From NCBI GenBank assembly GCA_023409755.1, contig JAEYRA010000145.1, positions 1 through 43,514 on the forward strand: DNA of 43,514 nucleotides, written 5' to 3'. A program made the position numbers and the translations under genes. This stretch comes from Bacillota bacterium. GTDB lineage: Bacteria > Bacillota > Clostridia > Christensenellales > UMGS416. Below the pieces are notes generated by a model. It ran no database searches. It was not told the origin of the DNA and was given only the letters and a program-made list of their open reading frames with translations. Below are positions 32,923-40,796 of this stretch, one piece after another (positions within the stretch are counted from its first letter, which is position 1; each line of letters opens with the position of its first letter).

Positions 32923-34194
32923 ATGTTCGAAACGTTCCGCAATGCCTGGAAGATTCCTGAGGTTCGGCGTAAGATCCTTTATACGCTGTTTATGCTGCTC
33001 GTCTTCCGTTTGGGGAACTTCATCTGGACACCGTTCATTGACACGTCCTCCATGGCGAACATCGTCAGTGGAAACGACATGCTCGGCCTGTTGAATATGT
33101 TCAACGGCGGTGCAGTTGGCAACTTTACCATCCTGGCCACGGGCATCACGCCCTACATCACCGCGTCCATCGTCATCCAGCTTCTCACGGTTGCCATTCC
33201 GGCGCTGGAGAAGCTGATGAAGGAAGGCGGCGAAGAGGGCCGTAAGAAGGTCGCCGAGATCACCCGCTACAGCTCCATTGGTCTTTCTCTCATCCAGACG
33301 GGCGGTTTCCTCATTGGGTACCACAACGTCATCATGACCAACCAGAGCTGGTACGCTTTTGTGACAATCCTGCTGGTGCAGGCAGCCGGTGCGGCTTTCG
33401 CCATGTGGATGGGCGAGCGCATCACGGAGAAGGGCATCGGCAACGGTACCTCGTTGCTGATCTTCATCAACATCATCTCCCGCATCCCGATCAACATTGC
33501 CGAAGCCTATGGCGGCGACAGTGCCAACTGGGGCGCGGTGGTCGGTTTCCTGCTGGTGTCCCTGATCATCATCGCCGCGGTCGTGTACATCGACCTGGGG
33601 CAGCGCCGCATCCCGGTGCAGTATGCCAAGCGCCAGATGGGCCGGAAGGTCTACGGCGGGCAGAGCACCCACATCCCGCTCAAGCTCAACAACTCCGGTG
33701 TTATGCCGCTCATCTTCGCCATGACACTGGTGAGTTTCCCGGGTATGATCCTGGCCAGCTTCCAGAATCTGGACAATGCCTTCGGCCGCTTTGCGCTTGG
33801 CTATGCCAACGTGATGGGCTCCAAAGATCCGCTCTACATCGTCATCCAACTCATGCTGATTCTGTTCTTCACCTACTTCTATGCACAGATCACCTTTAAC
33901 CCGGTGGATATCTCGAAGAACATTCAGCAGTACGGTGGCTTCATTCCCGGCATCCGGCCCGGTCGGCCCACCAGTGATTATCTGATGCGTGTCAGTAACC
34001 GCATCAGCCTCTTCAGTGGTTTGTTCTTCATGATGCTGTCGCTGGTGCCTGTGACCTACTCGTTGCTGTTCCCGACTGTGTACAACACCTTTGGTGCAAC
34101 GTCGATGCTGATTTTGGTTGGCGTGGCGCTGGAGACCACCAAGCAGCTCGAGGCCCAGATGCTCATGCGGCACTATAAGGGCTTCCTGAACTAG
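32923..34194 (+). CDS. secY: Preprotein translocase subunit SecY
   Basis: 423 aa, about ten membrane segments. SecY forms the protein-conducting channel with SecE and SecG. Typical segments are LFRLGNFIWTPFID-like first helix, TILATGITPYITASIVIQLL, the cytoplasmic loop RRIPVQYAKRQMGRKVYGGQ and the ending GVALETTKQLEAQMLMRHYKGFL. It begins one base after rplO with no strong site of its own, pointing to translational coupling. It would export the protease (2700) and the anchored protein (39587) of this window. Confidence 0.97.
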   Translation: MFETFRNAWKIPEVRRKILYTLFMLLVFRLGNFIWTPFIDTSSMANIVSGNDMLGLLNMFNGGAVGNFTILATGITPYITASIVIQLLTVAIPALEKLMKEGGEEGRKKVAEITRYSSIGLSLIQTGGFLIGYHNVIMTNQSWYAFVTILLVQAAGAAFAMWMGERITEKGIGNGTSLLIFINIISRIPINIAEAYGGDSANWGAVVGFLLVSLIIIAAVVYIDLGQRRIPVQYAKRQMGRKVYGGQSTHIPLKLNNSGVMPLIFAMTLVSFPGMILASFQNLDNAFGRFALGYANVMGSKDPLYIVIQLMLILFFTYFYAQITFNPVDISKNIQQYGGFIPGIRPGRPTSDYLMRVSNRISLFSGLFFMMLSLVPVTYSLLFPTVYNTFGATSMLILVGVALETTKQLEAQMLMRHYKGFLN

Positions 34195-34204
34195 GGGGCG
34201 CGGC

Positions 34205-34837
34205 ATGAGAATGGTATTTCTCGGCCCCCCTGGGGCCGGCAAGGGGACCCAGGCCGCCCGCGTGGCGGAGAAGCTGGCTGTTCCCCACATCTCCACCGGC
34301 GCAATGCTGCGTGAGGCGATGGCCGAGGGCAGCGAAATGGGCAAGGCAGCCAAGGGCTTTATTGACGCTGGACAGCTTGTGCCCGACGAGGTCGTCATTG
34401 GCATCGTGCGGGAGCGGCTCGCCAAGGCGGACTGTGCCAAAGGCTTCCTGCTGGACGGGTTTCCCCGTACAGTGGCGCAGGCGGAGGCGTTGGAGAGTTT
34501 CGCGGCTCTCGATGCCGCCATCAACGTGGACGTGGCTGAGGATGTGCTCGTGGAGCGCATCGCCGGCCGGCGCATGTGCCGCTCTTGCGGCGAAGCGCTG
34601 CACCTCCACAGCCTGAACGGCGCGACCACCTGCCCGCGTTGCGGCGGCGAGCTCTACCAGCGAACCGACGACAACGAGATTACCGTGCGTAACCGCATGA
34701 AGGTCTACAACGAGCAGACCAAACCGCTCATCGACTACTACGCCCGCAAGGAGATCCTTCGGGACGTGGACGGGGACCGGCCCATTGCCGACGTGTTCGA
34801 CGACATACTGGCTGCCCTGGCTTCGGTGGGGAAATGA
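34205..34837 (+). CDS. adk: Adenylate kinase, zinc-lid form
   Basis: 210 aa. Interconverts ATP plus AMP and two ADP. The P loop is GPPGAGKGT (residues 7-15), the AMP site includes STGAMLRE, and FLLDGFPRT is present. The lid carries Cys125, Cys128, Cys143 and Cys146, the structural zinc site typical of Gram-positive adenylate kinases. The last codons overlap the map start by four bases (ATGA). Confidence 0.97.
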   Translation: MRMVFLGPPGAGKGTQAARVAEKLAVPHISTGAMLREAMAEGSEMGKAAKGFIDAGQLVPDEVVIGIVRERLAKADCAKGFLLDGFPRTVAQAEALESFAALDAAINVDVAEDVLVERIAGRRMCRSCGEALHLHSLNGATTCPRCGGELYQRTDDNEITVRNRMKVYNEQTKPLIDYYARKEILRDVDGDRPIADVFDDILAALASVGK

Positions 34838-35583
34838 TCAACATACTCACTGCCGCTGAAATCGCGGAGCTGCGCGCGGCCTGTCAGCTGACGGCCCAGT
34901 GCATGGAACTGGTCGGTTCGAAGGTGCGCCCCGGCGTCACCACAGCCGAGCTTGACAAGGCGGCCGCAACCTTTATAATGGACAAAGGCGGTTTTCCGAC
35001 CTTCCAGGGGTACAATGGGTATCCCGCCAGCATCTGTATCTCCGTCAACGAAGTTGTCGTCCACGGGATCCCCGGCGGCTACGCGCTGCGTGAGGGAGAC
35101 ATTGTGGGCGTCGACCTGGGTGCCAGGCTCGGTGATTTCACCGGTGATATGGCGCGTACCTTCGCCGTGGGGGAGATCAGCACGTCCGCTCGCAGCCTCA
35201 TCGATACCACACGGGAGTGTTTCCTGCGTGCATTCGATGTGGTGAAGCCCGGTGCACGCATCGGTGACATCGGCTGGGCCGTGCAGTCCTTGGCGGAGAG
35301 CCGCGGGTTTTCGGTCGTCCGGGAGCTCTGCGGTCACGGCGTGGGCCGCAAACTCCACGAGGAACCCGAGGTGCCCAACTACGGCCGCCCCGGACGGGGG
35401 CTCCGGCTGCGGGAAGGGATGGTTCTCGCCATCGAACCAATGATCAACGAGGGTGTGTGGCAGGTGGACTTTGACCAGGCGGATGGTTGGACCGTTCGCA
35501 CGGCCGACCGGAAGCTGTCCGCCCATTACGAAGAGACCGTTCTGGTCACCGCCGAAGGCGCCCAGATCCTGACCACTCCGTGA
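34834..35583 (+). CDS. map: Methionine aminopeptidase, type I
   Basis: 249 aa. Removes the initiator methionine from nascent proteins using two metal ions. The ligands appear as Asp in VGVDLGARLGDF, Asp in FTGDMART, His in CGHGVGRKLHEEP, Glu in VLAIEPMI and Glu in HYEETVLVT. There is no N-terminal zinc-finger or SH3-binding extension, so it is the short type Ia form. The start overlaps adk by four bases and the stop overlaps the KOW gene's GTG by four bases, a chain of coupled starts. Confidence 0.97.
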   Translation: MINILTAAEIAELRAACQLTAQCMELVGSKVRPGVTTAELDKAAATFIMDKGGFPTFQGYNGYPASICISVNEVVVHGIPGGYALREGDIVGVDLGARLGDFTGDMARTFAVGEISTSARSLIDTTRECFLRAFDVVKPGARIGDIGWAVQSLAESRGFSVVRELCGHGVGRKLHEEPEVPNYGRPGRGLRLREGMVLAIEPMINEGVWQVDFDQADGWTVRTADRKLSAHYEETVLVTAEGAQILTTP

Positions 35584-35924
35584 CGGCTCGCGGGAGGAAG
35601 GGGCAGGATCGGCCTGCCATCGGCGCGGTCGTGCGTTCCCGTGCGGGGCGTGACAGCGGCAGGAGATTTGTGGTAGTTGGCTGGGCTGACGAGAACCACG
35701 TGCTGCTGGTTGACGGCGACACCCGCAAGCTCGACCGGCCCAAGCGGAAGAAGATCAAGCATCTGCGTGCCGAACCGGCCGTGATGGAATCGGCGGAAAC
35801 GCTCCTGGAAGGCAATCACCTGCAGGACGCCGCCATCCGAAGGGCATTGAAGGCGCTGGACGTTGGGGAGAACGGAGTTTCGGACCGGACCGAAGGAGGG
35901 AAAACTTGTCAAAACAGGACTTGA
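35580..35924 (+). CDS. KOW-domain RNA-binding protein (L14e/L6e/L27e-like)
   Basis: 114 aa from a GTG at 35580 that overlaps the map stop (GTGA). The start region PAIGAVVRSRAGRDSGRRFVVV with WADENHVLLVDG is a KOW motif, as in the small RNA-binding proteins that many Clostridia place between map and infA; KRKKIKHLR supplies a basic patch. The reading continues upstream in frame without a better site. The exact role is unknown; ribosome association is a guess from neighbours. Its 3' end overlaps infA by 19 bases and contains the infA ribosome-binding site. Confidence 0.75.
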   Translation: MTARGRKGQDRPAIGAVVRSRAGRDSGRRFVVVGWADENHVLLVDGDTRKLDRPKRKKIKHLRAEPAVMESAETLLEGNHLQDAAIRRALKALDVGENGVSDRTEGGKTCQNRT

Positions 35925-36133
35925 TTGAGGTGGAAGGCACCGTGGTGGAATCTTTCCCGAACGCAATGTTTGAGGTGGAGCTTCCCAACGGGCACAAAAT
36001 ACTGGCGCACATATCGGGTAAGCTGCGCATGAATTACATTCGCATTCTGCCCGGTGATAAAGTTACCATTGAGCTGTCGCCTTACGACCTGACGCGAGGA
36101 CGCATCACGTGGCGCGGCAAACAACGCACCTAA
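35906..36133 (+). CDS. infA: Translation initiation factor IF-1
   Basis: 75 aa from a TTG start at 35906, five bases after AAGGAGGG; no ATG fits. IF-1 is an OB-fold factor that blocks the ribosomal A site during initiation. SKQDLIEVEGTVVESFPNAMF, LPNGHKILAHISGKLRMNYI and DLTRGRITWRGK are canonical. It overlaps the end of the KOW gene by 19 bases, so its translation may depend on ribosomes finishing that gene. Confidence 0.96.
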   Translation: MSKQDLIEVEGTVVESFPNAMFEVELPNGHKILAHISGKLRMNYIRILPGDKVTIELSPYDLTRGRITWRGKQRT

Positions 36134-36165
36134 GGTGACGTAAGGCATTTGAGGAGGAGACAACG

Positions 36166-36279
36166 ATGAAAGTAAGACCTTCTGTCAAGACGATTTGCGA
36201 GAAGTGCAAGATCATCCGCCGCAAGGGCCGCGTGATGGTCATCTGCGAGAACCCGCGCCACAAGCAGAAGCAGGGCTAA
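36166..36279 (+). CDS. rpmJ: 50S ribosomal protein L36
   Basis: 37 aa. The smallest ribosomal protein; Cys11, Cys14, Cys27 and His32 form the zinc site of the C+ type. MKVRPSVKTICEKCK and the basic ending PRHKQKQG are standard. GAGGAGG precedes the ATG. A 126-base gap to rpsM follows, holding only short weak hairpins (for example 36326-36330 with 36335-36339) and no clear promoter. Confidence 0.96.
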   Translation: MKVRPSVKTICEKCKIIRRKGRVMVICENPRHKQKQG

Positions 36280-36405
36280 GCGGGCGAACCAGCTCTTTTT
36301 GACCGAGCAGGATGGAGCGCGGCTGCCACCTCTGGGTGGAGTTCCACACCGAACCGGCAATAGGGGTTCACGATACACAGAGATTTATGGAGGTGTGTAG
36401 ACCAA

Positions 36406-36774
36406 ATGGCACGTATTTCCGGTATAGATTTACCCAGGGACAAGCGTGTGGAAGTGGGCCTGACCTATATTTACGGCATCGGCCTGACCACCGCGCAGAA
36501 GATTTTGGCGGAGACGGGCATCAACCCCGACGTCCGCATCCGCGATCTGACCGAGGTCGAAGTCGGCAAGCTGCGCAACTACATCGAGAACAACCTCAAG
36601 GTGGAGGGTGACCTTCGCCGTGAAGTTTCGATGAACGTCAAGCGTCTCATCGAGATTGGCTGCTACCGTGGGATCCGCCACCGCCGCGGCCTGCCTGTGC
36701 GTGGCCAGAACACCAAGCAGAATGCCCGCACCCACAAGGGCCCGCGCAAGACCAGCATCCGCAAGAAGAAGTAG
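36406..36774 (+). CDS. rpsM: 30S ribosomal protein S13
   Basis: 122 aa. A 30S head protein contacting P-site tRNA and bridging to the 50S. MARISGIDLPRDKRVEVGLTYIYGIG, RGIRHRRGLPVRGQ and the basic tail KGPRKTSIRKKK are typical. GGAGGTG lies upstream. First gene of the alpha-type part of the cluster. Confidence 0.97.
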   Translation: MARISGIDLPRDKRVEVGLTYIYGIGLTTAQKILAETGINPDVRIRDLTEVEVGKLRNYIENNLKVEGDLRREVSMNVKRLIEIGCYRGIRHRRGLPVRGQNTKQNARTHKGPRKTSIRKKK

Positions 36775-36791
36775 GGTAGGAGGGAACATCT

Positions 36792-37190
36792 GTGGCAACC
36801 GCATCCAAGAAAAAAGTCGTCAAGAAGCGCCGCGAGAAAAAGCATGTCGAGCATGGCGCTGCCCATATCCATTCTTCCTTCAACAACACGATCGTGACGA
36901 TCACCGACAACGGCGGCAACGCCGTGTCCTGGTCCAGCGCCGGCAGCCTGAACTTCAAGGGCAGCCGCAAGAGCACGCCCTTCGCCGCCCAGATGGCCGC
37001 AGAAACTGCCGCCAAGAGCGCGCTGGAGTTTGGCATGCGTTCGGTCGATGTGTTTGTCAAGGGCCCTGGCTCGGGCCGTGAGGCCGCCATCCGCAGCCTG
37101 CAGGCTGCCGGTTTGGAAGTGACCGTCATCAAGGACGTCACGCCCATCCCGCACAATGGCTGCCGCCCGCCCAAGCGCAGAAGGCTGTAA
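36792..37190 (+). CDS. rpsK: 30S ribosomal protein S11
   Basis: 132 aa from a GTG start preceded by GGAGGG. S11 lies on the 30S platform near the mRNA exit. AHIHSSFNNTIVTITDNGGN, AAQMAAETAAKSALEFGM and VKGPGSGREAAIRSLQAAGL are canonical, as is the ending HNGCRPPKRRRL. The N terminus is Lys-rich (KKKVVKKRREKK). Confidence 0.97.
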   Translation: MATASKKKVVKKRREKKHVEHGAAHIHSSFNNTIVTITDNGGNAVSWSSAGSLNFKGSRKSTPFAAQMAAETAAKSALEFGMRSVDVFVKGPGSGREAAIRSLQAAGLEVTVIKDVTPIPHNGCRPPKRRRL

Positions 37191-37211
37191 GGAAGGAGGA
37201 TACAAAGAACA

Positions 37212-37838
37212 ATGGCTAAATATACCGGACCGTCCTGCCGCCTTTGCCGCCGCGAGGGTTGCAAGCTTTTCCTGAAGGGCGATCGCTGCTACTCCGCCAA
37301 GTGCGCGGTGTCCCGTCGTCCCACCCCTCCCGGCCAGCACAAGCCCGGCCGGCGTAAGATGAGCGAATATGGCATGCAGCTGCGTGAAAAGCAGAAGATG
37401 CGCCGCACCTATGGTCTGCTGGAATCGCAGTTCCGCGGTTACTTCGACCTGGCTCGCAAGAGCAGCGGCGCCACCGGCGAGGCCCTGCTTCGCATCCTGG
37501 AGTGCCGTCTGGACAACGTGGCTTACCGCCTTGGTTTTGGCGACAGCCGCGCCCAGGCCCGTCAGATCGTGCTGCACGGCCACATCCTGGTCAACGGCAA
37601 GCGCGTCAACATCCCTTCCTATCAGATCAAGGCGGGAGACGTTGTGTCTGTGAAGGAAGGCAGCCGTGACATCGAGGTGCTGGCCGCCCTGCGTCAGGGC
37701 CCGGCCCGCAACGTGCCCAAGTGGCTCGACCTCAACGCCGACGCGTTGGAAGGCCGTGTTCTGGCCCTGCCGGAGCGTGAGGATGTCGACATGGTCCTGG
37801 CTGAGCAGCTCGTCGTGGAATACTACTCCAAGTTGTAA
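37212..37838 (+). CDS. rpsD: 30S ribosomal protein S4, zinc-binding type
   Basis: 208 aa. A primary 16S rRNA binder involved in decoding fidelity. It is the zinc form: Cys9, Cys12, Cys26 and Cys31 near the N terminus, with an extra Cys17. The S4 RNA-binding domain RLDNVAYRLGFGDSRAQARQ is intact. Its location between rpsK and rpoA is usual in Clostridia and E. coli but not in Bacillus subtilis, where rpsD is elsewhere. A 67-base gap to rpoA follows without a clear promoter. Confidence 0.97.
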   Translation: MAKYTGPSCRLCRREGCKLFLKGDRCYSAKCAVSRRPTPPGQHKPGRRKMSEYGMQLREKQKMRRTYGLLESQFRGYFDLARKSSGATGEALLRILECRLDNVAYRLGFGDSRAQARQIVLHGHILVNGKRVNIPSYQIKAGDVVSVKEGSRDIEVLAALRQGPARNVPKWLDLNADALEGRVLALPEREDVDMVLAEQLVVEYYSKL

Positions 37839-37905
37839 TCGGACACCGGTTGCGTAGGGGAAAGAGGATTGAAAACCGACTGACCCAAAAGGAGGGTATT
37901 CACTG

Positions 37906-38853
37906 ATGTTGGAAATTGAAAAGCCGAAGATCGAATGCGTGGAGATGAGCCAGGACAACCGCTATGGCAAGTTCGTCGTCGAACCGCTGGAGCGGGGCTT
38001 CGGCACCACGCTGGGCAACAGTCTGCGCCGGATCCTTCTTTCCAGCCTGCCCGGCGCGGCCGCCTCGAGCATCAAGATCGAGGGTGTGCTGCACGAGTTC
38101 TCCACCCTGCCCGGCATGGTGGAGGATGTCACCGAGGTCGTCCTGAACCTGAAGGGTCTGGCGGTCAAGCTGCACAGCGACCAGCCGAAGGTGGCCGTCA
38201 TCAACGTGACCGGCCCCAAGCGCGTCACCGCCGCCGACATTGAAGCGGACAGCGAGATCGAGGTACTCAACCCCGATATGTACATCGCCACGCTCAACGA
38301 CGAAGGCCGTCTCTATATGGAGATTGTGCTGGAGAAGGGCCGCGGGTATGTCTCGGCCGATAAGAACAAGAGCCACGGTCAGCCCATCGGCGTCATCCCG
38401 GTGGACTCGATCTTCACCCCGGTGCGCAAGGTCAACTACACGGTGGAAAACACCCGCGTGGGCCAGAACACCGAGTTTGACAAGCTCATCATGGAAGTCT
38501 GGACGAATGGCACCATCCGCCCGGACGAGGCCCAGTCCCTGGCCGCCCGGATCATGACCGAGCACCTGGCGCTCTTTGTGGAGCTGACCGGTGACGTCGG
38601 CAACGTGGAGATCATGGTGGAGAAGGACGACAGCCGCAAGGAAAAAGTGCTGGAGATGACCATTGAGGAGCTGGACCTCACCGTCCGCAGCTACAACTGC
38701 CTGAAGCGCGCCGGTATCAACACCGTCGACGAGCTGGTGCAGCGCAGCGAGGACGAGATGATGAAAGTCCGCAACCTCGGTCGCAAATCCCTGGACGAGG
38801 TCATTGCCAAGCTGGCCGCGCTGGGACTGTACCTGAAGAAGAACGAAGACTAA
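37906..38853 (+). CDS. rpoA: RNA polymerase alpha subunit
   Basis: 315 aa. Dimerises to nucleate RNA polymerase assembly. The N-terminal domain has FVVEPLERGFGTTLGNSLRRILLSSLPG. The C-terminal domain includes VRSYNCLKRAGINTVDELV and RNLGRKSLDEVIAKL, the helix-hairpin-helix region that binds UP elements and activators. AAGGAGGG precedes the ATG. Unlike beta and beta-prime in this window it has no acidic extension. Confidence 0.98.
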   Translation: MLEIEKPKIECVEMSQDNRYGKFVVEPLERGFGTTLGNSLRRILLSSLPGAAASSIKIEGVLHEFSTLPGMVEDVTEVVLNLKGLAVKLHSDQPKVAVINVTGPKRVTAADIEADSEIEVLNPDMYIATLNDEGRLYMEIVLEKGRGYVSADKNKSHGQPIGVIPVDSIFTPVRKVNYTVENTRVGQNTEFDKLIMEVWTNGTIRPDEAQSLAARIMTEHLALFVELTGDVGNVEIMVEKDDSRKEKVLEMTIEELDLTVRSYNCLKRAGINTVDELVQRSEDEMMKVRNLGRKSLDEVIAKLAALGLYLKKNED

Positions 38854-38868
38854 CAGGGGGGAACATCA

Positions 38869-39381
38869 ATGGCTGAACATCGCAAACTGGGGCGGCCCAC
38901 CGATCAGCGCGTGGCGATGCTCCGTTCGCTTACCACTGATCTCATTTGGCACGGCCGCATCACCACCACCGAAGCCCGTGCCAAGGAGGTTCGTAAGCTC
39001 GCCGAGCGTGTCATCACGCTGGCGGTCAACAACCACGAGGACACCATCCAGGTGGAGAAGACCGTCTTCAACGAGAAGAACCAGACCAAGGAGATCACCG
39101 TCACCAACGACGGTGCTGACAAGCTCCATGCCCGCCGGCAGATCATGAAGGCTCTGTACAACTACACCGAGCCCAAGGGCAAGAAGGAAAACCGCACTGA
39201 GTACAAGAAGCGCGCCGGGGAAGTCAACAACCCCGTCGTGGAGAAGCTCTTCCGCGAAATCGGCCCCAAGTACCAGAAGCGGGCTGAGGAGAAGGGCACC
39301 AAGGGCGGTTACACCCGCATCCTGAAGATGGGCCCCCGTCGCGGCGACGCCGCCGAGATGGTCATTCTGGAGCTCGTCTGA
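38869..39381 (+). CDS. rplQ: 50S ribosomal protein L17, long form
   Basis: 170 aa, about 50 residues longer than in Bacillus. The core MAEHRKLGRPTDQRVAML, TTTEARAKEVRKLAER and the ending GGYTRILKMGPRRGDAAEMVILELV is normal. The extra length lies mainly in an insertion at about 53-84, before LHARRQ, and a Lys/Glu-rich stretch at about 100-125. Longer L17 is, to my recollection, seen in other Clostridia. Last gene of the supercluster, followed 17 bases later by a strong terminator. Confidence 0.96.
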   Translation: MAEHRKLGRPTDQRVAMLRSLTTDLIWHGRITTTEARAKEVRKLAERVITLAVNNHEDTIQVEKTVFNEKNQTKEITVTNDGADKLHARRQIMKALYNYTEPKGKKENRTEYKKRAGEVNNPVVEKLFREIGPKYQKRAEEKGTKGGYTRILKMGPRRGDAAEMVILELV

Positions 39382-39398
39382 ACTTCGCCTTACCTAAT

Positions 39399-39427
39399 AA
39401 ACGGGAGCGTTCATCGCTCCCGTTTTT
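39399..39427 (+). terminator. Strong terminator ending the ribosomal supercluster
   Basis: Perfect 9-bp stem 39401-39409 with 39415-39423 (ACGGGAGCG/CGCTCCCGT) around TTCAT, preceded by AA and followed by TTTT. Confidence 0.95.
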
Positions 39428-39502
39428 CGTATCCTTTGTATGGACGAAAAGAACGGGGAGAAATCCTTGTTGTCGATCTATAACTAATTTTGCCGAATTC
39501 AC

Positions 39503-39544
39503 CAATTGGTATTGTTGACACATACAATTGTACGCAGATATAAG
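39503..39544 (+). promoter_or_regulatory. Promoter with paired CAATTG sites upstream of the anchored-protein gene
   Basis: TTGACA (39515-39520), 18 bases, TATAAG (39539-39544). CAATTG occurs at 39503-39508 (inside the 10-base palindrome ACCAATTGGT) and again at 39525-39530, so copies flank the -35 box and may be operator half-sites. The predicted leader is about 36 bases. Confidence 0.65.
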
Positions 39545-39586
39545 TACGCGGGGCTTTATCCACCATGATAAAGAGGGGGGAACCTT

Positions 39587-40408
39587 ATGAAACGCGGTAT
39601 TTTTGGCATGGTCTGCTTACTTTCTGTACTGCTGCTGGCTGCGTCGCCCGCTGGTGCGGCGCGCAATCCGTACCAAAGCCTGATGGACTCCCTCGGTGAA
39701 GCGTCGGCGATGAGCGTCACCGGCGAACCCCTGAACGATGCCATCGCGCGCATCTATGCCAGCGACGGCCTCGACTTCCTGTTGGGTAACAAAGAGGTTT
39801 ATGATCTCGCGGGGTATTCCGATGAGGAAATTACGGACGTCACATTTTCCGACCCGATGCCGTGCTTTGTGGATAAAACGGTGCCCGAGAAGGGAACGGA
39901 TGGCTTTCTGAACTGTTTGAAAAACCAGAAGGATTACTCGGTACTTGTCTATCACAAGGATGACCCCATCGCCGTAATGCAAGTACAAGATCGTGGAAAG
40001 GGGTATAAATTTCAACAGATTATGGGGTCCGAGGGAGCAATGGCCGTGCAGAAAGCCGCCTATCCTAACGGAAAAACCGAAAAGGTTCCCCTGTATTTCA
40101 TGGTGACGGTGCAGGATTTCATTTTGCGACCCGATTATACGGTGGCGGAGATTTTTCCTCTCCCCACGGTAAAGAGCGCGGTCTACACGTTCGACGAAAT
40201 ATCCGACGCAGTGCAGATTTACTATGATTATGCCAAGGAACACCCGAATACTATGGGCGGCGGGTTGGATTTGGCCGCCGTGGCGCAGCAGCGCAGCGCG
40301 GCGCGTTCCCAATGGTTTTGGCTGGGGCTGGGCGGAGTCTGCCTTCTGTCAGCCGGGGCTTGTGCGTTGTACTTGATTGTAAGGCACAAGAAGAGAAAGG
40401 CCGAATAA
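39587..40408 (+). CDS. Exported, membrane-anchored protein of unknown function
   Basis: 273 aa. Residues 1-24 are a signal peptide (MKRGIFGMVCLLSVLLLA, likely cleavage after GAA). Residues about 25-240 form an extracellular domain I do not recognise, with two Cys (PCFVDK and LNCLK) that could pair. One membrane segment (about 246-267) and a basic cytoplasmic tail RHKKRKAE follow, giving type I topology without LPXTG. The base composition is more AT-rich than the surrounding genes. GAGGGGGG lies before the ATG. It has its own promoter and sits between rplQ and ecfA1, which are closely linked in relatives, so it looks like an inserted accessory gene. No function is proposed. Confidence 0.85.
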   Translation: MKRGIFGMVCLLSVLLLAASPAGAARNPYQSLMDSLGEASAMSVTGEPLNDAIARIYASDGLDFLLGNKEVYDLAGYSDEEITDVTFSDPMPCFVDKTVPEKGTDGFLNCLKNQKDYSVLVYHKDDPIAVMQVQDRGKGYKFQQIMGSEGAMAVQKAAYPNGKTEKVPLYFMVTVQDFILRPDYTVAEIFPLPTVKSAVYTFDEISDAVQIYYDYAKEHPNTMGGGLDLAAVAQQRSAARSQWFWLGLGGVCLLSAGACALYLIVRHKKRKAE

Positions 40409-40435
40409 GTACGAGCGCTGAGAGATGGAAAGCAA

Positions 40436-40461
40436 AGCACCGGGAGTAGCTGCCCGGTGCT
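40436..40461 (+). repeat. Hairpin repeat, copy A
   Basis: 26-base unit with a 9-bp stem (40436-40444 with 40453-40461, AGCACCGGG/CCCGGTGCT) and loop AGTAGCTG. It lies 28 bases after the anchored-protein gene and may help end its transcript, although no T tract follows. It is nearly identical to the hairpin at 40953-40978 (24 of 26 bases, same orientation). Confidence 0.7.
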
Positions 40462-40498
40462 AGACTGTCAAAAAGGCCAGTGTAGGGGTCGAAGACAC

Positions 40499-40568
40499 GA
40501 ACCGACCGACGGTTCATCCGGCGGGAGGGAACCAAACGCCGGCGTGAACCGGATGGCAAAATCCCGCC
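40499..40568. other. Dense set of alternative inverted repeats, possible structured RNA
   Basis: The principal stem pairs 40511-40516 with 40545-40550 and 40518-40523 with 40537-40542, 12 bp with a small bulge. Competing pairings are 40499-40504 with 40510-40515, 40515-40521 with 40549-40555, and 40520-40526 with 40562-40568. No reading frame here resembles a protein. It could be a structured RNA or a repeat remnant; strand is uncertain. Confidence 0.4.
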
Positions 40569-40654
40569 CGCAGGCGTAACGTACTCCAAGAAACCCGCAT
40601 GAATGCTACCATTTCTCATCGTTCGGCGACATGTGCGGCGAATCGGACACGCCG

Positions 40655-40700
40655 GGCTGGTCATGCGCTACGCGCATTGCTCGCCCAAGCATCCCGGATG
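40655..40700 (+). repeat. Hairpin repeat unit 1 of 3
   Basis: GGCTGGTC, then a 6-bp stem 40663-40668 with 40672-40677 (ATGCGC/GCGCAT, loop TAC), then TGCTCGCCCAAGCATCCCGG. A second small stem (GCATC/GATGC) closes the unit. Confidence 0.65.
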
Positions 40701-40721
40701 CGTGTCCAACCGTCACGCCGT

Positions 40722-40763
40722 GGCTGGCCGCAGCCTTCGGCTGCTGCTCGCCCAAGCATCCCG
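40722..40763 (+). repeat. Hairpin repeat unit 2 of 3
   Basis: GGCTGGCC, then a 6-bp stem 40730-40735 with 40739-40744 (GCAGCC/GGCTGC, loop TTC), then TGCTCGCCCAAGCATCCCGG, identical to unit 1 after the stem although the stem bases differ. Confidence 0.65.
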
Positions 40764-40764
40764 G

Positions 40765-40787
40765 AAGGCATTGCAGCGCAATGCCTT
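40765..40787. other. Perfect 10-bp hairpin between repeat units 2 and 3
   Basis: 40765-40774 pairs with 40778-40787 (AAGGCATTGC/GCAATGCCTT) around AGC. It begins directly after repeat unit 2 and replaces the small closing stem seen in unit 1. Confidence 0.5.
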
Positions 40788-40796
40788 AGCGCCTGG

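Noticed and set aside
32887..34629. 580-codon minus-strand frame over secY and adk
   Set aside because: Antisense shadow; secY and adk are unambiguous on the plus strand.
40251..40664. 137-codon minus-strand frame in the 40.4-40.6 kb region
   Set aside because: It crosses the end of the anchored-protein gene and the hairpins, with no ribosome-binding site or family resemblance.
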